Of a stretch of 64,000 nt of DNA, positions 1 to 12,607 are shown piece after piece. This stretch comes from Odontesthes bonariensis (taxonomy: Eukaryota > Chordata > Actinopteri > Atheriniformes > Atherinopsidae), in contig NC_134529.1 of NCBI RefSeq assembly GCF_027942865.1, positions 25,460,467 to 25,524,466 of the forward strand, given 5' to 3'. The notes below the pieces were generated by a model, which did not search any database, was not told where the DNA came from, and saw only the letters and a program-made list of their open reading frames with translations. Position numbers and translations under genes: made by a program. Within the stretch, counting starts at the first letter, position 1; each line of letters begins with the position of its first letter.

Positions 1-1470
1 TTGTGAAAGTAGCTTAACTTGAAAGTTATGTGAGCAAAATATAAATGAAGACAGAAATACAAAAGGTTTTGGCGATGGAATTCACATTTCTGTTTGGGAT
101 TTTTTCATCGTGCTCTGAGACACCGTTGTTTTTTGTTAGATTTGCATGCTTCCCCCTTTTTATCAAAGTCCACTTTAGTTAGTAGACGTATCTATCCATT
201 AATTTTTCATTTCTTTTTGCTATTTCCTCATGAAGTCACTTCACAAACTTTCAACACCCCTTTCGTTTTCAAGATTCAGGAATTAGGATTCAGTTTACTA
301 TCAGTTTTCTGACAGAGGTTGTAATACCAAATTTCAGAACTTTAATTCAATTAACAAGATTGAATATTAAAATTAATCAATTATGAAGCCGGAAAACAAA
401 AACTATTGTGGTGAAAGCTGTAGTACCACAGCCTGAAAACAAAGACTGCTCCAGTATCTCTGCTGGATGTAGATGAGTACTCAGATGTCTTCATTTGTCA
501 GGACAATCCATAGTGCAGCTCCACAGAGGTTCACAAAAATTTGGCTCCAAAGTTTACCCTTCAGAGATATCCACGAAATTACAGGCTTTCTGAACTAGTT
601 TGAACATATGTGATGACCATTCCAAGTTTTCCGTGGTATTTATTCTGAGGAACTAAAAACAGCTAATCTGCTTAACCTCAACTCTAATGATGTAGAAAGT
701 GGTCTGTCTCTGTGTCCTCCCTATACTAACATGATGATCTACATGTTTTGTTGATGTTTAGCAGCAAATTATTCTCCAAGTACCACTTCTTTTCAGAAGA
801 TTGTTAAATTTCCCCCATCAAATGGAGTTTTATTGTTGTTTGTTGTCTGATGATGGTGGTGCTGTCACCAAACTCCACAATAAAGCTCTCTTCGTGTTTG
901 GTTATGCAGTCATGGGTGAGGGATGTGTGAAGACAGTGTGGAGAGCAGTGGAGATGGCATCTTATGTTGGCCCTTAAGGCAAACTGGTGACAGACCAGGC
1001 TTACCAGGATGTTTCACTTGTTACACTTATTCAGACAGGAAGTGTTTAAGGAATTTCACAGAAATGATGTCTCAAAGAAGGTAGGAACACTCTTTTATCA
1101 CCGGTAAGTAAATATGTCAGTAATAACATCAGTTAGTTGACTGACACATGTTTTAACTGCACAGCCAGTAAAAATTCGGATTCAGAAATCTTTATCTATC
1201 CCAGGAGGCAATTCAGTAACCGTGGCAAAAAAACAACACAATCAGCAGTAACAAAAGCAAAATACAAACATCATGGCGGTGATGATATATTAGCAGCACA
1301 ACAGAGCTTCAGTCCCCTCAGCTTTGCTTGTATTCACCCTCATCAGAATTGTTCTCTCATCAGCTGTTGATTTTTATAGTTGGCAGTTCACCTGGAGGCG
1401 CTGATGATCAGAGTGAGTGTGACTTTGTTTTAAGTTACGTGGTATTCAGCACACATGATGAGTATTCACC
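1..1470. other. Unassigned flank, no gene recognised
   Basis: I found no convincing coding exon, RNA gene or repeat family here. The open frames are short, carry no recognisable motif and lack a splice context. The segment ends where the 3.1-kb tandem repeat begins. An exon of an unrelated gene cannot be excluded. Confidence 0.4.
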
Positions 1471-4400
1471 ACTTCCTTGATGTCTTTCAGTCTCACTCTG
1501 GTAGCGCTCTATGCTTCCCTGTCAACTTACCTAAAGGCTTCTTTTATGGCTCTCCATTCTTTCAGGCCATTATTATTGTGGTTACTGAGTCATCAACACT
1601 TTTGCTGATGAATGTCGTCAGTGTTTAGATCTTAAATCAATGAAAAACATATCTTCTTATGAATCTTCCCTTGTTTTATATCCTGATGAATCTATTAAAA
1701 AGTCTTGATCTGTCTGTGAACCGTCATCTTCAGGTCTTTCCTCAATGGGTTAGTTGCTTGGTTTAAGTCTGGGATTAAACTGGTCCACTCAAGAAGAGAC
1801 TTGTACTGATGCTGTCTTGTATTGCCACCATTATTAATTTGGGAGAGCTTTTATGTTAGGAATATATAAATGAAGATGTAAACTTTTGGAGTTGTTACCC
1901 AGATGCAACTGCTGATTCTTCCTCTTAGATTATCTCCAATCCTAAAGAAGCAAACATTTTTGTAAGAATAATCATCAACTCTGAATTAATACAGAATAAC
2001 TGTTAAACACTATGAACATGTTTTCTTTCTCTCAGCAGATTGATGAGCAAAGATACCTAACAAGACATGCAAATCTGTTTAAACAGAAGTATCATCCCGA
2101 TCAAACTGCTCTGCTGCAGAATAAACCAGTGCATCTGCATTTGTCAGGAATCATGTCACTTAACCGGCCAGACAAGTGTGTGACTCAGACAAAAAATATG
2201 GGGAAGTTAACAAATACTCTGTATGGTACACATGAAAATTAGTCTGTGGCTCCAGTGCAATAAAATGTCGTCCTGACAACAGCCTTTACTGAAGCCAGAA
2301 GACAAGGAGAGGTAAACTAGTCTTGATACATTTTGAAATCTTTCTTCTTATTATAGATTATAGACTTTTACTTATCCCTTCAGTCCAACTGTGGAGCATG
2401 TTATCCAGGAACGGATTATATTGCTTTCTTTCTTTGGCTTAACATTTCACCTTGTGTACAGAATGAACAAAAGGCAAGATGGTACTTAGTGAAGGTAAAT
2501 AGTAATTGTAATGAGATGTTGAACTGAGATGTGGAAAAGAGATTTTTTTCTCTTTTGAGCAGAACTTTTAAAAGAAGCTAAAGGACCATCAACATTTTAA
2601 CTCAGCAACAAACAACAGTAAAGATGCACAGATTGTATTAGCTTGTAAATTCTATTTTGAAATAGAATATGATTATAGGTGAGATTCAGTTTTTTAAAAA
2701 TCTATCAGTGCAGAAAAAAAGAAACAGAGCCACGCTTAATCGGAACAATAATTTTAATTAAATTGTGCTATTGAAGAGGAGCATTGTCACCATTTTTTAG
2801 TTGAACTGAACCGAATCCTTCTATCAAAAAGATTAATCTTTAAATACCCATTTTCACAAAGTGTGAACTTTCACTTTCTGCTTTGTTGTTGAAGTGAGAA
2901 GTGAACAAAGATAAACTCATGCCTGGGCCAGTTTGCCCAAGAGGTTCCAATTTAACGGTTAGAACAATGCTTACAAAGAGTTAACTATCATAAAAAGTTG
3001 ATTCTTGGCACCTACACACTTTTAAAAATCAAATCTAATATGTTATGACCACTTAAGATGCAGCGTTCTCTTATGAGAATTCTGGGTCTCGTGAACTAGA
3101 ACCTGGTACCCATAGGACTTTTTTTCCCCTCAAAAACTATTTACTATTCAACCACAGTGCTTAGATGTCTTACTTTCTTACTGACTTACTCGGTTCAAGG
3201 AATAGCCAGGAGAAATTAAAAAAGATTAAAGAAATTAAGACTTTTTTCAAATCTCAGATAAATTATTTACTGCCACCACCCTAGCTAAATATAAAAAAGG
3301 GTTCAATGAGACTGTACTAAATTGTTACATCTTACAAGATACAAAAACCTATTTGTGTCTCAATCAAATCTTTGCAAAACATATTTGTATAGAATAGTAT
3401 GTATGTATCCATCCTGGAGATCCATATCTGTCATCTCTAATATAATTTTTATATGATCTGTATCCTATTAACATTGGGGAAAAAAGTGAAATGTGGAGCA
3501 AGGGGCCAAACACAAAAAAGAAAAAGCATTCAAAATTGGACTGGACTAATCCTGAAGAGCAACTTGTAAAAATTATAGTGTTAATCATATGTCTTGGTTT
3601 GATTCCTCGTCGGTGAAGACATCTCAAAATAAAATGACAATTGAGGAATTTATGACTTTGTACATTTAATATCAGAGATTTCTTAGGAATCCACAAATAC
3701 CCTAGGTTGAATGTTTACTTTGAAATAAATTTGAAACAGTAGTATTTATTTATTTTTTAAATATTTTTGGGGGCTTTTTATGCCTTTTTAATGGATAGAC
3801 AGTTGGACAGAGAGACAGGAAGCAGGGAGATGGGGAAGACATGCAGCAAAGGGCCGCTCGGTGTGGGATTCAAACCGGGGCCAGCTGCAGCGAGGACTAG
3901 TAGCCTCTGTTCATGGGGTGGCTGTTCATGGGGTGGCTGCTTAACCCACTACGCCACCGACCACCCCAGCAGTATTTATTTTTAAGTCATGTGCACTGTG
4001 TGACTGTATGACAAAATAAAAAAAGTTTTAACACTTTTCAAAAACCGGTTTCACAAAGGTCACGGGGAAGAAGAGTTTCAAACAAGTGCAGTTAACCAGG
4101 AAATGCTGAATATATCATTTAAAAAGAATGCAGTGTTGAGATGATAAACTGAAGGACTAACTGTTAAAATTGCCTGAGTTGGGAGAGTGATAGTATCTCA
4201 TTAATTGAGATTCAGTGAAAAAGATTTCAGTCAGCAAACATGATGATTTAACTGACTCAACTCAACTTTTATCTATAGAGCGCATTTAAAAACAACCGGG
4301 GCTGACCAAAGTGCTGTACAGGTTAAAGCAGCATGGATGATAAGAGAAAGAAATTAAGATAAATACTAAATTTATTCCTTTGTGTCATCTCAGCTTCAGG

Positions 4401-4600
4401 ATTCAATTTACCAATCACTAGGATACACTAATATGCAGTCTAGTCTAGTGGACTTTTATCAACTAAGCATGCACTTTACAGACAGCAGTATTGACTGTGA
4501 AAGCAGAGTGCCTCAAAACTGACACAGTCCCCATTGTTTAGAAAACATTAAGTACAGGAACTGCAGTTTACATACCAAAGGTTTTTTTCAGACCTGAAAC
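1471..4600. repeat. 3.13-kb tandem repeat, unit 1
   Basis: The sequence from 1471 recurs at 4601 with a shift of 3130-3132 bp and only scattered substitutions and small indels (for example, extra bases near 6240 compared with 3110). A third, partial unit starts at 7733 and another copy lies at 39070-41915. Short open frames (2012-2242, 3364-3696 on the - strand) recur in each unit, but they have no domain signature or splice context, so I treat the unit as non-coding. Similar units upstream of both receptor copies could have served as substrate for unequal crossing-over. Confidence 0.9.
3753..3967 (-). repeat. tRNA-derived SINE
   Basis: On the - strand this reads as a tRNA-like head with an A-box-like stretch (TGGCGTAGTGGG) and a degraded B box, ending near its T-rich + strand edge. 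It is flanked by near-identical direct repeats, about 3739-3752 and 3968-3982 (around AGTATTTATT). The homologous place at about 40938 has one copy of that target and no SINE, which confirms the insertion boundaries. Confidence 0.85.
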
Positions 4601-7600
4601 ACTTCCTTGATGTCTTTCAGTCTCACTCTGGTAGCGCTCTATGCTTCCCTGTCAACTTACCTAAAGGCTTCTTTTATGGCTCTCCATTCTTTCAGGCCAT
4701 TATTATTGTGGTTTCTGAGTCATCAACACTTTTGCTGATGAATGTCGTCAGTGTTTAGATCTTAAATCAATGAAAAACATATCTTCTTATGAATCTTCCC
4801 TTGCTTTATATCCTGATGAATCTATTAAAAAGTCTTGATCTGTCTGAGAACCGTCATCTTCAGGTCTTTCCTCAACGGGTTAGTTGCTTGGTTTAAGTCT
4901 GGGATTAAACTGGTCCACTCAAGAAGAGACTTGTACTGATGCTGTCTTGTATTGCCACCATTATTAATTTGGGAGAGCTTTTATGTTAGGAATATATAAA
5001 TGAAGATGTAAACTTTTGGAGTTGTTACCCAGATGCAACTGCTGATTCTTCCTCTTAGATTATCTCCAATCCTAAAGAAGCAAACATTTTTGTAAGAATA
5101 ATCATCAACTCTGAATTAATACAGAATAACTGTTAAACACTATGAACATGTTTTCTTTCTCTCAGCAGATTGATGAGCAAAGATACCTAACAAGACATGC
5201 AAATCTGTTTAAACAGAAGTATCATCCCGATCAAACTGCTCTGCTGCAGAATAAACCAGTGCATCTGCATTTGTCAGGAATCATGTCACTTAACCGGCCA
5301 GACAAGTGTGTGACTCAGACAAAAAATATGGGGAAGTTAACAAATACTCTGTATGGTACACATGAAAATTAGTCTGTGGCTCCAGTGCAATAAAATGTCG
5401 TCCTGACAACAGCCTTTACTGAAGCCAGAAGACAAGGAGAGGTAAACTAGTCTTGATACATTTTGAAATCTTTCTTCTTATTATATATTATAGACTTTTA
5501 CTTATCCCTTCAGTCCAACTGTGCAGCATGTTATCCAGGAACGGATTATATTGCTTTCTTTCTTTGGCTTAACATTTCACCTTGTGTACAGAATGAACAA
5601 AAGGCAAGATGGTACTTAGTGAAGGTAAATAGTAATTGTAATGAGATGTTGAACTGAGATGTGGAAAAGAGATTTTTTTCTCTTTTGAGCAGAACTTTTA
5701 AAAGAAGCTAAAGGACCATCAACATTTTAACTCAGCAACAAACAACAGTAAAGATGCACAGATTGTATTAGCTTGTAAATTCTATTTTGAAATAGAATAT
5801 GATTATAGGTGAGATTCAGCTTTTTAAAAATCTATCAGTGCAGAAAAAAAGAAACAGAGCCACGCTTAATCGGAACAATAATTTTAATTAAATTGTGCTA
5901 TTGAAGAGGAGCATTGTCACCATTTTTTAGTTGAACTGAACCAAATCCTTCTATCAAAAAGATTAATCTTTAAATACCCATTTTCACAAAGTGTGAACTT
6001 TCACTTTCTGCTTTGTTGTTGAAGTGAGAAGTGAACAAAGATAAACTCATGCCTGGGCCAGTTTGCCCAAGAGGTTCCAATTTAACGGTTAGAACAATGC
6101 TTACAAAGAGTTAACTATCATAAAAAGTTGATTCTTGGCACCTACACACTTTTAAAAATCAAATCTAATATGCTATGACCACTTAAGATGCAGCGTTCTC
6201 TTATGAGAATTCTGGGTCTCGTGAACTAGAACCTGGTCCCCATATGAGGACTTTTTTTCCCCTCAAAAACTATTCACTATTCAACCACAGTGCTTAGATG
6301 TCTTACTTTCTTACTGACTTACTCGGTTCAAGGAATAGCCAGGAGAAATTAAAAAAGATTAAAGAAATTAAGACTTTTTTCAAATCTCATATAAATTATT
6401 TACTGCCACCACCCTAGCTAATATAAAAAAGGGTTCAATGAGACTGTACTAAATTGTTACATCTTACAAGATACAAAAACCTATTTGTGTCTCAATCAAA
6501 TCTTTGCAAAACATATTTTTATAGAATAGTATGTATGTATCCATCCTGGAGATCCATATCTGTCATCTCTAATATAATTTTTATATGATCTGTATCCTAT
6601 TAACGTTGGGGAAAAAAGTGAAATGTGGAGCAAGGGGCCAAACACAAAAAAGAAAAAGCAGTCAAAATTGGACTGGACTAATCCTGAAGAGCAACTTGTA
6701 AAAATTATAGTGTTAATCATATGTCTTGGTTTGATTCCTCGTCGGTGAAGACATCTCAAAATAAAATGACAATTGAGGAATTTATGACTTTGTACATTTA
6801 ATATCAGAGATTTCTTAGGAATCCACAAATACCCTAGGTTGAATGTTTACTTTGAAATAAATTTGAAACAGTAGTATTTATTTATTTTTTAAATATTTTT
6901 GGGGGCTTTTTATGCCTTTTTAATGGATAGACAGTTGGACAGAGAGACAGGAAGCAGGGAGATGGGGAAGACATGCAGCAAAGGGCCGCTCGGTGTGGGA
7001 TTCAAACCGGGGCCAGCTGCAGCGAGGACTAGTAGCCTCTGTTCATGGGGTGGCTGTTCATGGGGTGGCTGCTTAACCCACTACGCCACCGACCACCCCA
7101 GCAGTATTTATTTTTAAGTCATGTGCACTGTGTGACTGTATGACAAAATAAAAAAAGTTTTCACACTTTTCAAAAACCGGTTTCACAAAGGTCACGGGGA
7201 AGAAGAGTTTCAAACAAGTGCAGTTAACCAGGAAATGCTGAATATATCATTTAAAAAGAATGCAGTGTTGAGATGATAAACTGAAGGACTAACTGTTAAA
7301 ATTGCCTGAGTTGGGAGAGTGATAGTATCTCATTAATTGAGATTCAGTGAAAAAGATTTCAGTCAGCAAACATGATGATTTAACTGACTCAACTCAACTT
7401 TTATCTATAGAGCGCATTTAAAAACAACCGGGGCTGACCAAAGTGCTGTACAGGTTAAAGCTGCATGGATGATAAGAGAAAGAAATTAAGATAAATACTA
7501 AATTTATTCCTTTGTGTCATCTCAGCTTCAGGATTCAATTTACCAATCACTAGGATACACTAATATGCAGTCTAGTCTAGTGGACTTTTATCAACTAAGC

Positions 7601-7732
7601 ATGCACTTTACAGACAGCAGTATTGACTGTGAAAGCAGAGAGCCTCAAAACTGACAATGTCCCCATTGCTTGGAAAACATGAAGTACAGGAACTGCAGTT
7701 TACATACCAAAGGTTTTTTTCAGACCTGAAAC
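4601..7732. repeat. 3.13-kb tandem repeat, unit 2
   Basis: Near-identical to the unit at 1471-4600, including the embedded SINE. Differences are single bases and a few indels, so this looks like a genuine recent tandem duplication rather than an exact assembly copy. No gene is supported in it. Confidence 0.9.
6885..7099 (-). repeat. tRNA-derived SINE (unit 2 copy)
   Basis: Same SINE at the same place as in unit 1, shifted by 3132 bp, so it was duplicated along with the unit rather than inserted again. Confidence 0.85.
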
Positions 7733-8086
7733 ACTTCCTTGATGTCTTTCAGTCTCACTCTGGTAGCGCTCTATGCTTCCCTGTCAACTTACCTAAAGGC
7801 TTCTTTTATGGCTCTCCATTCTTTCAGGCCATTATTATTGTGGTTACTGAGTCATCAACACTTTTGCTGATGAATGTCGTCAGTGTTTAGATCTTAAATC
7901 AATGAAAAACATATCTTCTTATGAATCTTCCCTTGCTTTATATCCTGATGAATCTATTAAAAAGTCTTGATCTGTCTGAGAACCGTCATCTTCAGGTCTT
8001 TCCTCAACGGGTTAGTTGCTTGGTTTAAGTCTGGGATTAAACTGGTCCACTTAAGAAGAGACTTGTACTGATGCTGTCTTGTATTG
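7733..8086. repeat. 3.13-kb repeat, partial third unit
   Basis: Matches the start of the 3.13-kb unit up to about 8086, then switches to sequence that is shared only with the copy-B flank (matching from about 41920). This marks one edge of the local tandem array. Confidence 0.85.
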
Positions 8087-8210
8087 TTGTGGCTGTAAAC
8101 TTCGGCAGAATGTTGTGGAGATGACGTGTCACCAGTCGGACTTTGCTGCACTTCAGAACAAATTATTTAAAAGGAACTCTCTGAATTAAGGTGGTTTTAT
8201 TCCTCCCTTG

Positions 8211-8393
8211 ATTTTTTTGGGGGGGGATTTTTATGCCTTTAATGGATAGGACAGTTGAAGAGAGACAGGAAGCAGGGGGCAGAGAGAGGGCCGTCCGATG
8301 CAGGATTTGAACCGGGGCCAGCTGCAGCGAGAACTGTAACCTCTGTACATGGGGCAGCTGCTTAACCCACTACGCCACCGACCACCAACTACC
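8211..8393 (-). repeat. tRNA-derived SINE, second locus
   Basis: Same family as the SINEs at 3753 and 6885 but at an independent site. Read on the - strand it has a B-box-like GGTTCAAATCC. Target-site repeats resembling CTCCCTTGATTTT flank it near 8203 and 8398. The insertion is shared with copy B (42054-42252), so it predates the receptor duplication. Confidence 0.8.
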
Positions 8394-8936
8394 CCCCTCT
8401 CTTGATTTTGAACAATTTATCATCTTCATCATCCCAGGGGCATCAAATTTCCCCCTATCTGTCAAAGGCACTGGCATCTGTGGCACACAAAGTATCTTTT
8501 GTTGCACACAGCAGGCAATTATTAGACAATGACAGCAAAGACTGCAACCCTAACAATAAAGTGGTAATTTATGAAGAAAATACAGGGTCATTATAAGGAG
8601 GCTGGAAGGGGTGGGGTTTCATGTATCAGCTATTGTTTTTGTACTTCCTTGTTGTCATTCATTCCCTCGGTTCTAAAAGTTTCTCAGTTTCTTTGATTAC
8701 GTTTTTGATTAAAGTGCTTATGAAACAAATTTTAATTGTTGGAATTTCACAGTTTTTGCTGCTGATTCTAAAGGTTCCAAGCCTTGCGATTAAAATGAGA
8801 TATTGTCTGGATAATAATTTATCCGGGAAGTTATGTTAAAACGGGCTCAAAAGGAGCCACATTTTGTCTTTTTGTGCGAATTCTTTTTTTAATGCGTGAC
8901 GTCATAGGGTTGACACAGAAGTTCTCGTAGTCTGTA

Positions 8937-9351
8937 ATGGCGGCGTCTATGGCTAAGACATCACAGCACGGCAGAAAATATTGTGTTGCTGGAGGAACAA
9001 ATGGTGTTAGTTGCAAAAATAGCAGCTTCACTGAAGGGATCTCTCTGCACATGTTTCCCAAACCAAAAACTACTGGAACTGAGGCTGACAAGGAGAAGGC
9101 AAAGACAAGAGCACGGTGGGTACAGTTTGTACGGAGGCATCGTCGTGATTTTGAAGTGTCCTCAACATCCGTGTTGTGCTCCGTACATTTCCATCACAAC
9201 TGTTTCACTAAAAATGTGGAGATCGCGGGAATGGTTGGGAATAGGAGACGTCTTTTAGCTGAAGCTGTTCCAACTATTGACATCGCTGGACCTGGTGTGC
9301 CGACGGAGACTGTCCCTGCTCGAACTACTGCTCAGGCGCGAAGACAGCTAG
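8937..9351 (+). CDS. THAP-domain first exon of transposon gene
   Basis: Starts with ATG at 8937 and reads to a good splice donor (G|GTGAGT) at 9351/9352. The roughly 138 residues contain a C2CH THAP zinc finger: a Cys pair near residues 17-27, the HMFPKPK stretch, a conserved Trp in RARWVQFVRRHR, and the CSVH motif followed by CF. THAP domains bind DNA, here presumably the transposon ends. The downstream catalytic exons were not found: the following sequence is broken by nested hAT insertions and has only short frames. I read it as the remaining 5' exon of a Kolobok-type transposase rather than a host THAP gene. A fragment or a captured THAP exon cannot be excluded. Confidence 0.65.
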
Positions 9352-9749
9352 GTGAGTCTGAAATTTCCAGATCGGACATTACTGGACTTGTTTTTTTTAT
9401 ATATAATAATGTTCGCTTACTGTTCGCTTCTGAGAGGCAAGTGTCGACCACTGCTATTGGCTGAGAGCACGGTGGATCGTATCACTGCGCGCTGCCGCCT
9501 GCCGATAGCTGCACCTGAATTGCTGCTCGGAAGCAGGGGACTGCTCGCTTTGCTCTTCGGTCTACACACATATCCAGCTAGAATTGCTGTCTGGTCTCTC
9601 CGGTGATTGCGCCGGCTACGACATCCGAGGCTCCGTGGATCAGTCCTACCGATGGCTGCTGCCAGTCGTGCCGAGGCCGGGTGCCCATCTCCCTGCCGCC
9701 GACCCGTGAGGATCCGCAGACGGGGCCGCGCACTGGAGGATCTCCGACC

Positions 9750-11317
9750 CAGGGGCGTAGCACCAAATTTGGGGCCCCAGGAACAACCACTACGATGCAT
9801 ATTTGAACCAACATCGACCCTATGTTAGGCTTTTGGGACACTTGTATAGGCTAATAGTCATTTTGAAAATAAATACATTTAAGACAAATATGGCTTCTAT
9901 TTCACAATTATGTGGTAGCCAACAAAATGAGAGATTATTTTTTTAATTATTTGACTTCGGCTGCTATCAGGGCCGTAGCCAGGATTCAGGAATAGGTGAG
10001 CTTCAAGATGCGCGCGCATAGCGCGCGCCGAAATTTTTACAATATATATTAAATTATATAGTTTTTAATATATAGCAGTGTTGCACATTGAGGCTAGTAG
10101 CAAAATAAACCATTATAATGTAACAAGAACCCATAGCTAAAAAGAACCTGATTATTTCCCAATGCAAGCCTATACAAATGTTTGGTACAAGCAAAGGCCA
10201 TTTGGCCAGGCATAGAGTAAGGCTAACTAACCAATATAAAAAATAGAGTTAAATATAGATGGATAGATGCATATTGTAGGCTATAGCTGTTGCTAAACAA
10301 CCTATAAAGATTTATGGGCTATATTGAATTCATTCACTAAATTAGATGTGGAAAATTGTCTCCAGCCTACATAAATGTGCATTGCTATAACAAGGTGCTG
10401 TCTTCTTTATTCACGAACCATACATGACATCGATATAACAATCATATCATTCTAAAGAGCTCGAGCAGAGCTTTCCGTCAGTATATAGCAATCGCCGCTG
10501 CACTGCAGAGTGGCCGAGGAAATCGTTCGTCAAATTCGTCTAATTTTTCCATTACTGATTGCTGGTATGCAGCTACTATGTTGACGGTACTTACACGTGT
10601 TATACACACCGTTGGAAGGGCAGAGACAGACCTTTCAAATGGTACCACGCAGTCACACATTCACGAAAGTGATGTAAACACAAACGTCAATTGAAACGTG
10701 TATGCGAAAACCGAGATTAAAAAAATAAATAAATAAAAAATCCCTGAAAATTACCGAGGTCCAGACCTCGCTTTCCTCATAGCTGGCTACGGCTATGGCT
10801 GGTATCACAGTGGTATGCAACGGAATGTGAATGGGATAATCAGTTACTGTAGGCTGTAATTTTGACATTTGGGCTCACCTTTCTTGGGAAAGAAATAAGT
10901 AAGCAGTTGCTTTCCTTCATTTTGTCTCTCTTGCCTTTCTTTTCTTTTCTGAAAGCCTGATTTTTTTTGGATGACATCTTTCATGTGCCGGCTGCTGCGT
11001 TTAATGCCTAATAATGAAGTGAGTGAAATTTATGGCGCATGTACAATCAAAAGTCCGCCAGAGGGCGGACTAAACCAATGCGCACTAATAATGGGGGTGT
11101 CTGATATAGATTATAGCCTATTTGCAGGCTGGGATATACATTTCAACAGATGTATTTCCAGAGAACATTGGATTTTTATAAATTACCAACATATATTGAT
11201 ATTATTTAAAAAATGATTTTTAAAAAACGAAAGAAGAAGAAAATTTCCCTTAGGGCCCCCCCTGTAGGCTGGACCCTGTGAATCAGTCTGACTTTTCCCC
11301 CCTGTTCGACGCCGCTG
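9750..11317. mobile_element. Nested hAT-like element 1
   Basis: Bounded by CAGGGGCGTAG on the left and its imperfect inverse (CGACGCCGCTG) on the right, with a perfect 8-bp target duplication CTCCGACC at 9742-9749 and 11318-11325. The CAG ends and 8-bp duplication are hAT hallmarks. It sits inside the THAP transposon and itself contains another hAT-like element (9968-10797). No intact transposase was seen. Confidence 0.75.
9968..10797. mobile_element. Nested hAT-like element 2
   Basis: Ends are CAGGGCCGTAGCC and the near-inverse GGCTACGGCTATG. Flanking 8-mers are GCTGCTAT (9960-9967) and GCTGGTAT (10798-10805), 7 of 8 matching, as expected for a somewhat aged hAT insertion. The short - strand frame at 10478-10660 might be a transposase remnant, but it has no diagnostic motif. 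Confidence 0.65.
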
Positions 11318-12022
11318 CTCCGACCCGTTAATCCATGCCATTGTTTATTAAGCTTACATTAAAACCATGTTATTATCACATACGTTTTTTTTTAAGTGGC
11401 TGGATTTCAAAGTGCCCCTTCGTTAGGTTTCAACGTGTCAAAGACAGCGCAGCAGAATGCCAAATCTGCGAAACCGGCATGTTCAAATCTTTTCCAGTTT
11501 ACCACAGCAAACATACACTATTGTGTCATTTGATTGATAACATCTTAATAATAATCAGCGTGTAGTAGGAGCGATGGCTGTTTTGTGCCGCCGATCCTGT
11601 GCTGAAAATGGTAACTTTCTTTCATTTCCATTATCCATACGGGAGGTGCAGAGAGCCTCTACAATATAGATATTACATCGATTTGTGTGGCTTAAATTCA
11701 ATGAAAGATTTTCCACATAATGTTAGAGGTGTGTTCTTTCGACCTGCTGATGTTTGTATCAGAATTTTGGTTCCTTTATGAGATAGAGGTCCATCAAATG
11801 TATGTTATTATCGCAACCAGCCATACTAGCAAATAAGGGAGTCAACCCTATGACGTCACGGTCATGTGGCCAATTTCGCACCAAAGGCCACATAATTCAC
11901 ACTTTTAAATGGCCGTTTTAACCAGTTATGCCCGGAAAATTTAGTTCAAGTTGGATTGATGGTTTTAGAAAAAGACAAAAATTTCATTTGAATGATAGAT
12001 GAACATTCGTTTCAGTGCATCT

Positions 12023-12607
12023 TTAAGACTGTGGGCAGGTTTTTAAAACACAGCTAAGGATCCAGCATGACAGATAACAATGTGGAATACACTTTTTCCA
12101 TATTTAGCCAGTGCAGAAGATGCCTGAGGCAACTTTATTTGATAGTTAGGGCCATTAAGGTCCCTATAAAGTGTGCCAACACACAGTTACCTTCCATAAG
12201 ACAAGGACTTTTTACAATTCAGGTTTGTCCTACTCATCCAGGTTGTATTCCATAAATGTGGAACTATTGATCTAAATCTTTCTAGCTGGCCATTATTATA
12301 TTGGGCATTAGCCTTATCTGTAGTCAGTGGAGCTTACCAAGGCTCTCCAGCCAACTGAAAACAAAAGCCAATCGAGGAAATTCCAAAAACAGGTCAAGTC
12401 AGAAAAGGTATTGCATTCTTTCATTGTGAGCTTCCTGGTAGCGTTTTGAACAAAGATAATGATCTAGTACAGCCTTACATAACACCTCAAGCATCAATTC
12501 TATCTTTTAGAATCTACTGTCTACACAGTTTATTCCCACATTACATGAATGTATACATGTTATCTAACTTAGTTTATGATGTTCATTATTTCCTCGCTGT
12601 AGTCAGG
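12023..12607 (+). promoter_or_regulatory. 5' flank of receptor copy A
   Basis: This stretch between the THAP transposon and the first coding exon is shared with copy B (42570-43204), apart from about 46 bp missing from A near 12406. It should hold the promoter and 5' UTR. I could not pick out a convincing TATA box or a non-coding first exon, so no transcription start is assigned. Confidence 0.4.

Larger units (their letters stand above)
8713..12022 (+). mobile_element. Kolobok-like THAP DNA transposon, TTAA target
   Basis: The outer ends are related inverted repeats: AGTGCTTATGAAAC at the left, and AGATGCACTGAAAC on reading the right end in reverse. Similarity reaches inward about 200 bp and includes a shared TGACGTCATAGGGTTGAC (8896-8913 and, inverted, near 11850). 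TTAA flanks both ends (8709-8712, 12023-12026), and copy B has a single TTAA at the unoccupied site (42569-42572). A TTAA target plus a THAP-domain exon fits the Kolobok superfamily. The element holds a nested hAT-like insertion at 9750-11317. No complete transposase is visible, so it is probably a non-autonomous or decayed copy. Confidence 0.8.

Noticed and set aside
2012-2242. 76-residue open frame identical in the unit at 5142
   Set aside because: Lies in the 3.13-kb repeat. Copy at 39239 has altered codons and indels, there is no domain signature or splice context, so the identity reflects recent duplication and not coding constraint.
3364-3696. 110-residue - strand frame repeated at 6496 and 40562
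   Set aside because: Repeat-borne, low complexity and without recognisable motifs. Its conservation equals that of the surrounding non-coding repeat.
1471-7732. Assembly duplication as the cause of the tandem units
   Set aside because: Units differ by scattered substitutions and indels, and the third copy near 39070 lacks the SINE, so a biological duplication is more likely, though long reads would be needed to be certain.
8211-8393. tRNA gene, from A-box and B-box matches
   Set aside because: The tRNA-like part occurs in at least four flanked copies with T-rich tails and target duplications, so it is a SINE; no cloverleaf is evident.
8937-9351. Host THAP-family transcription factor gene
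   Set aside because: It lies within an inverted-repeat-bounded TTAA element that is absent from the paralogous site, so a transposon origin is simpler.
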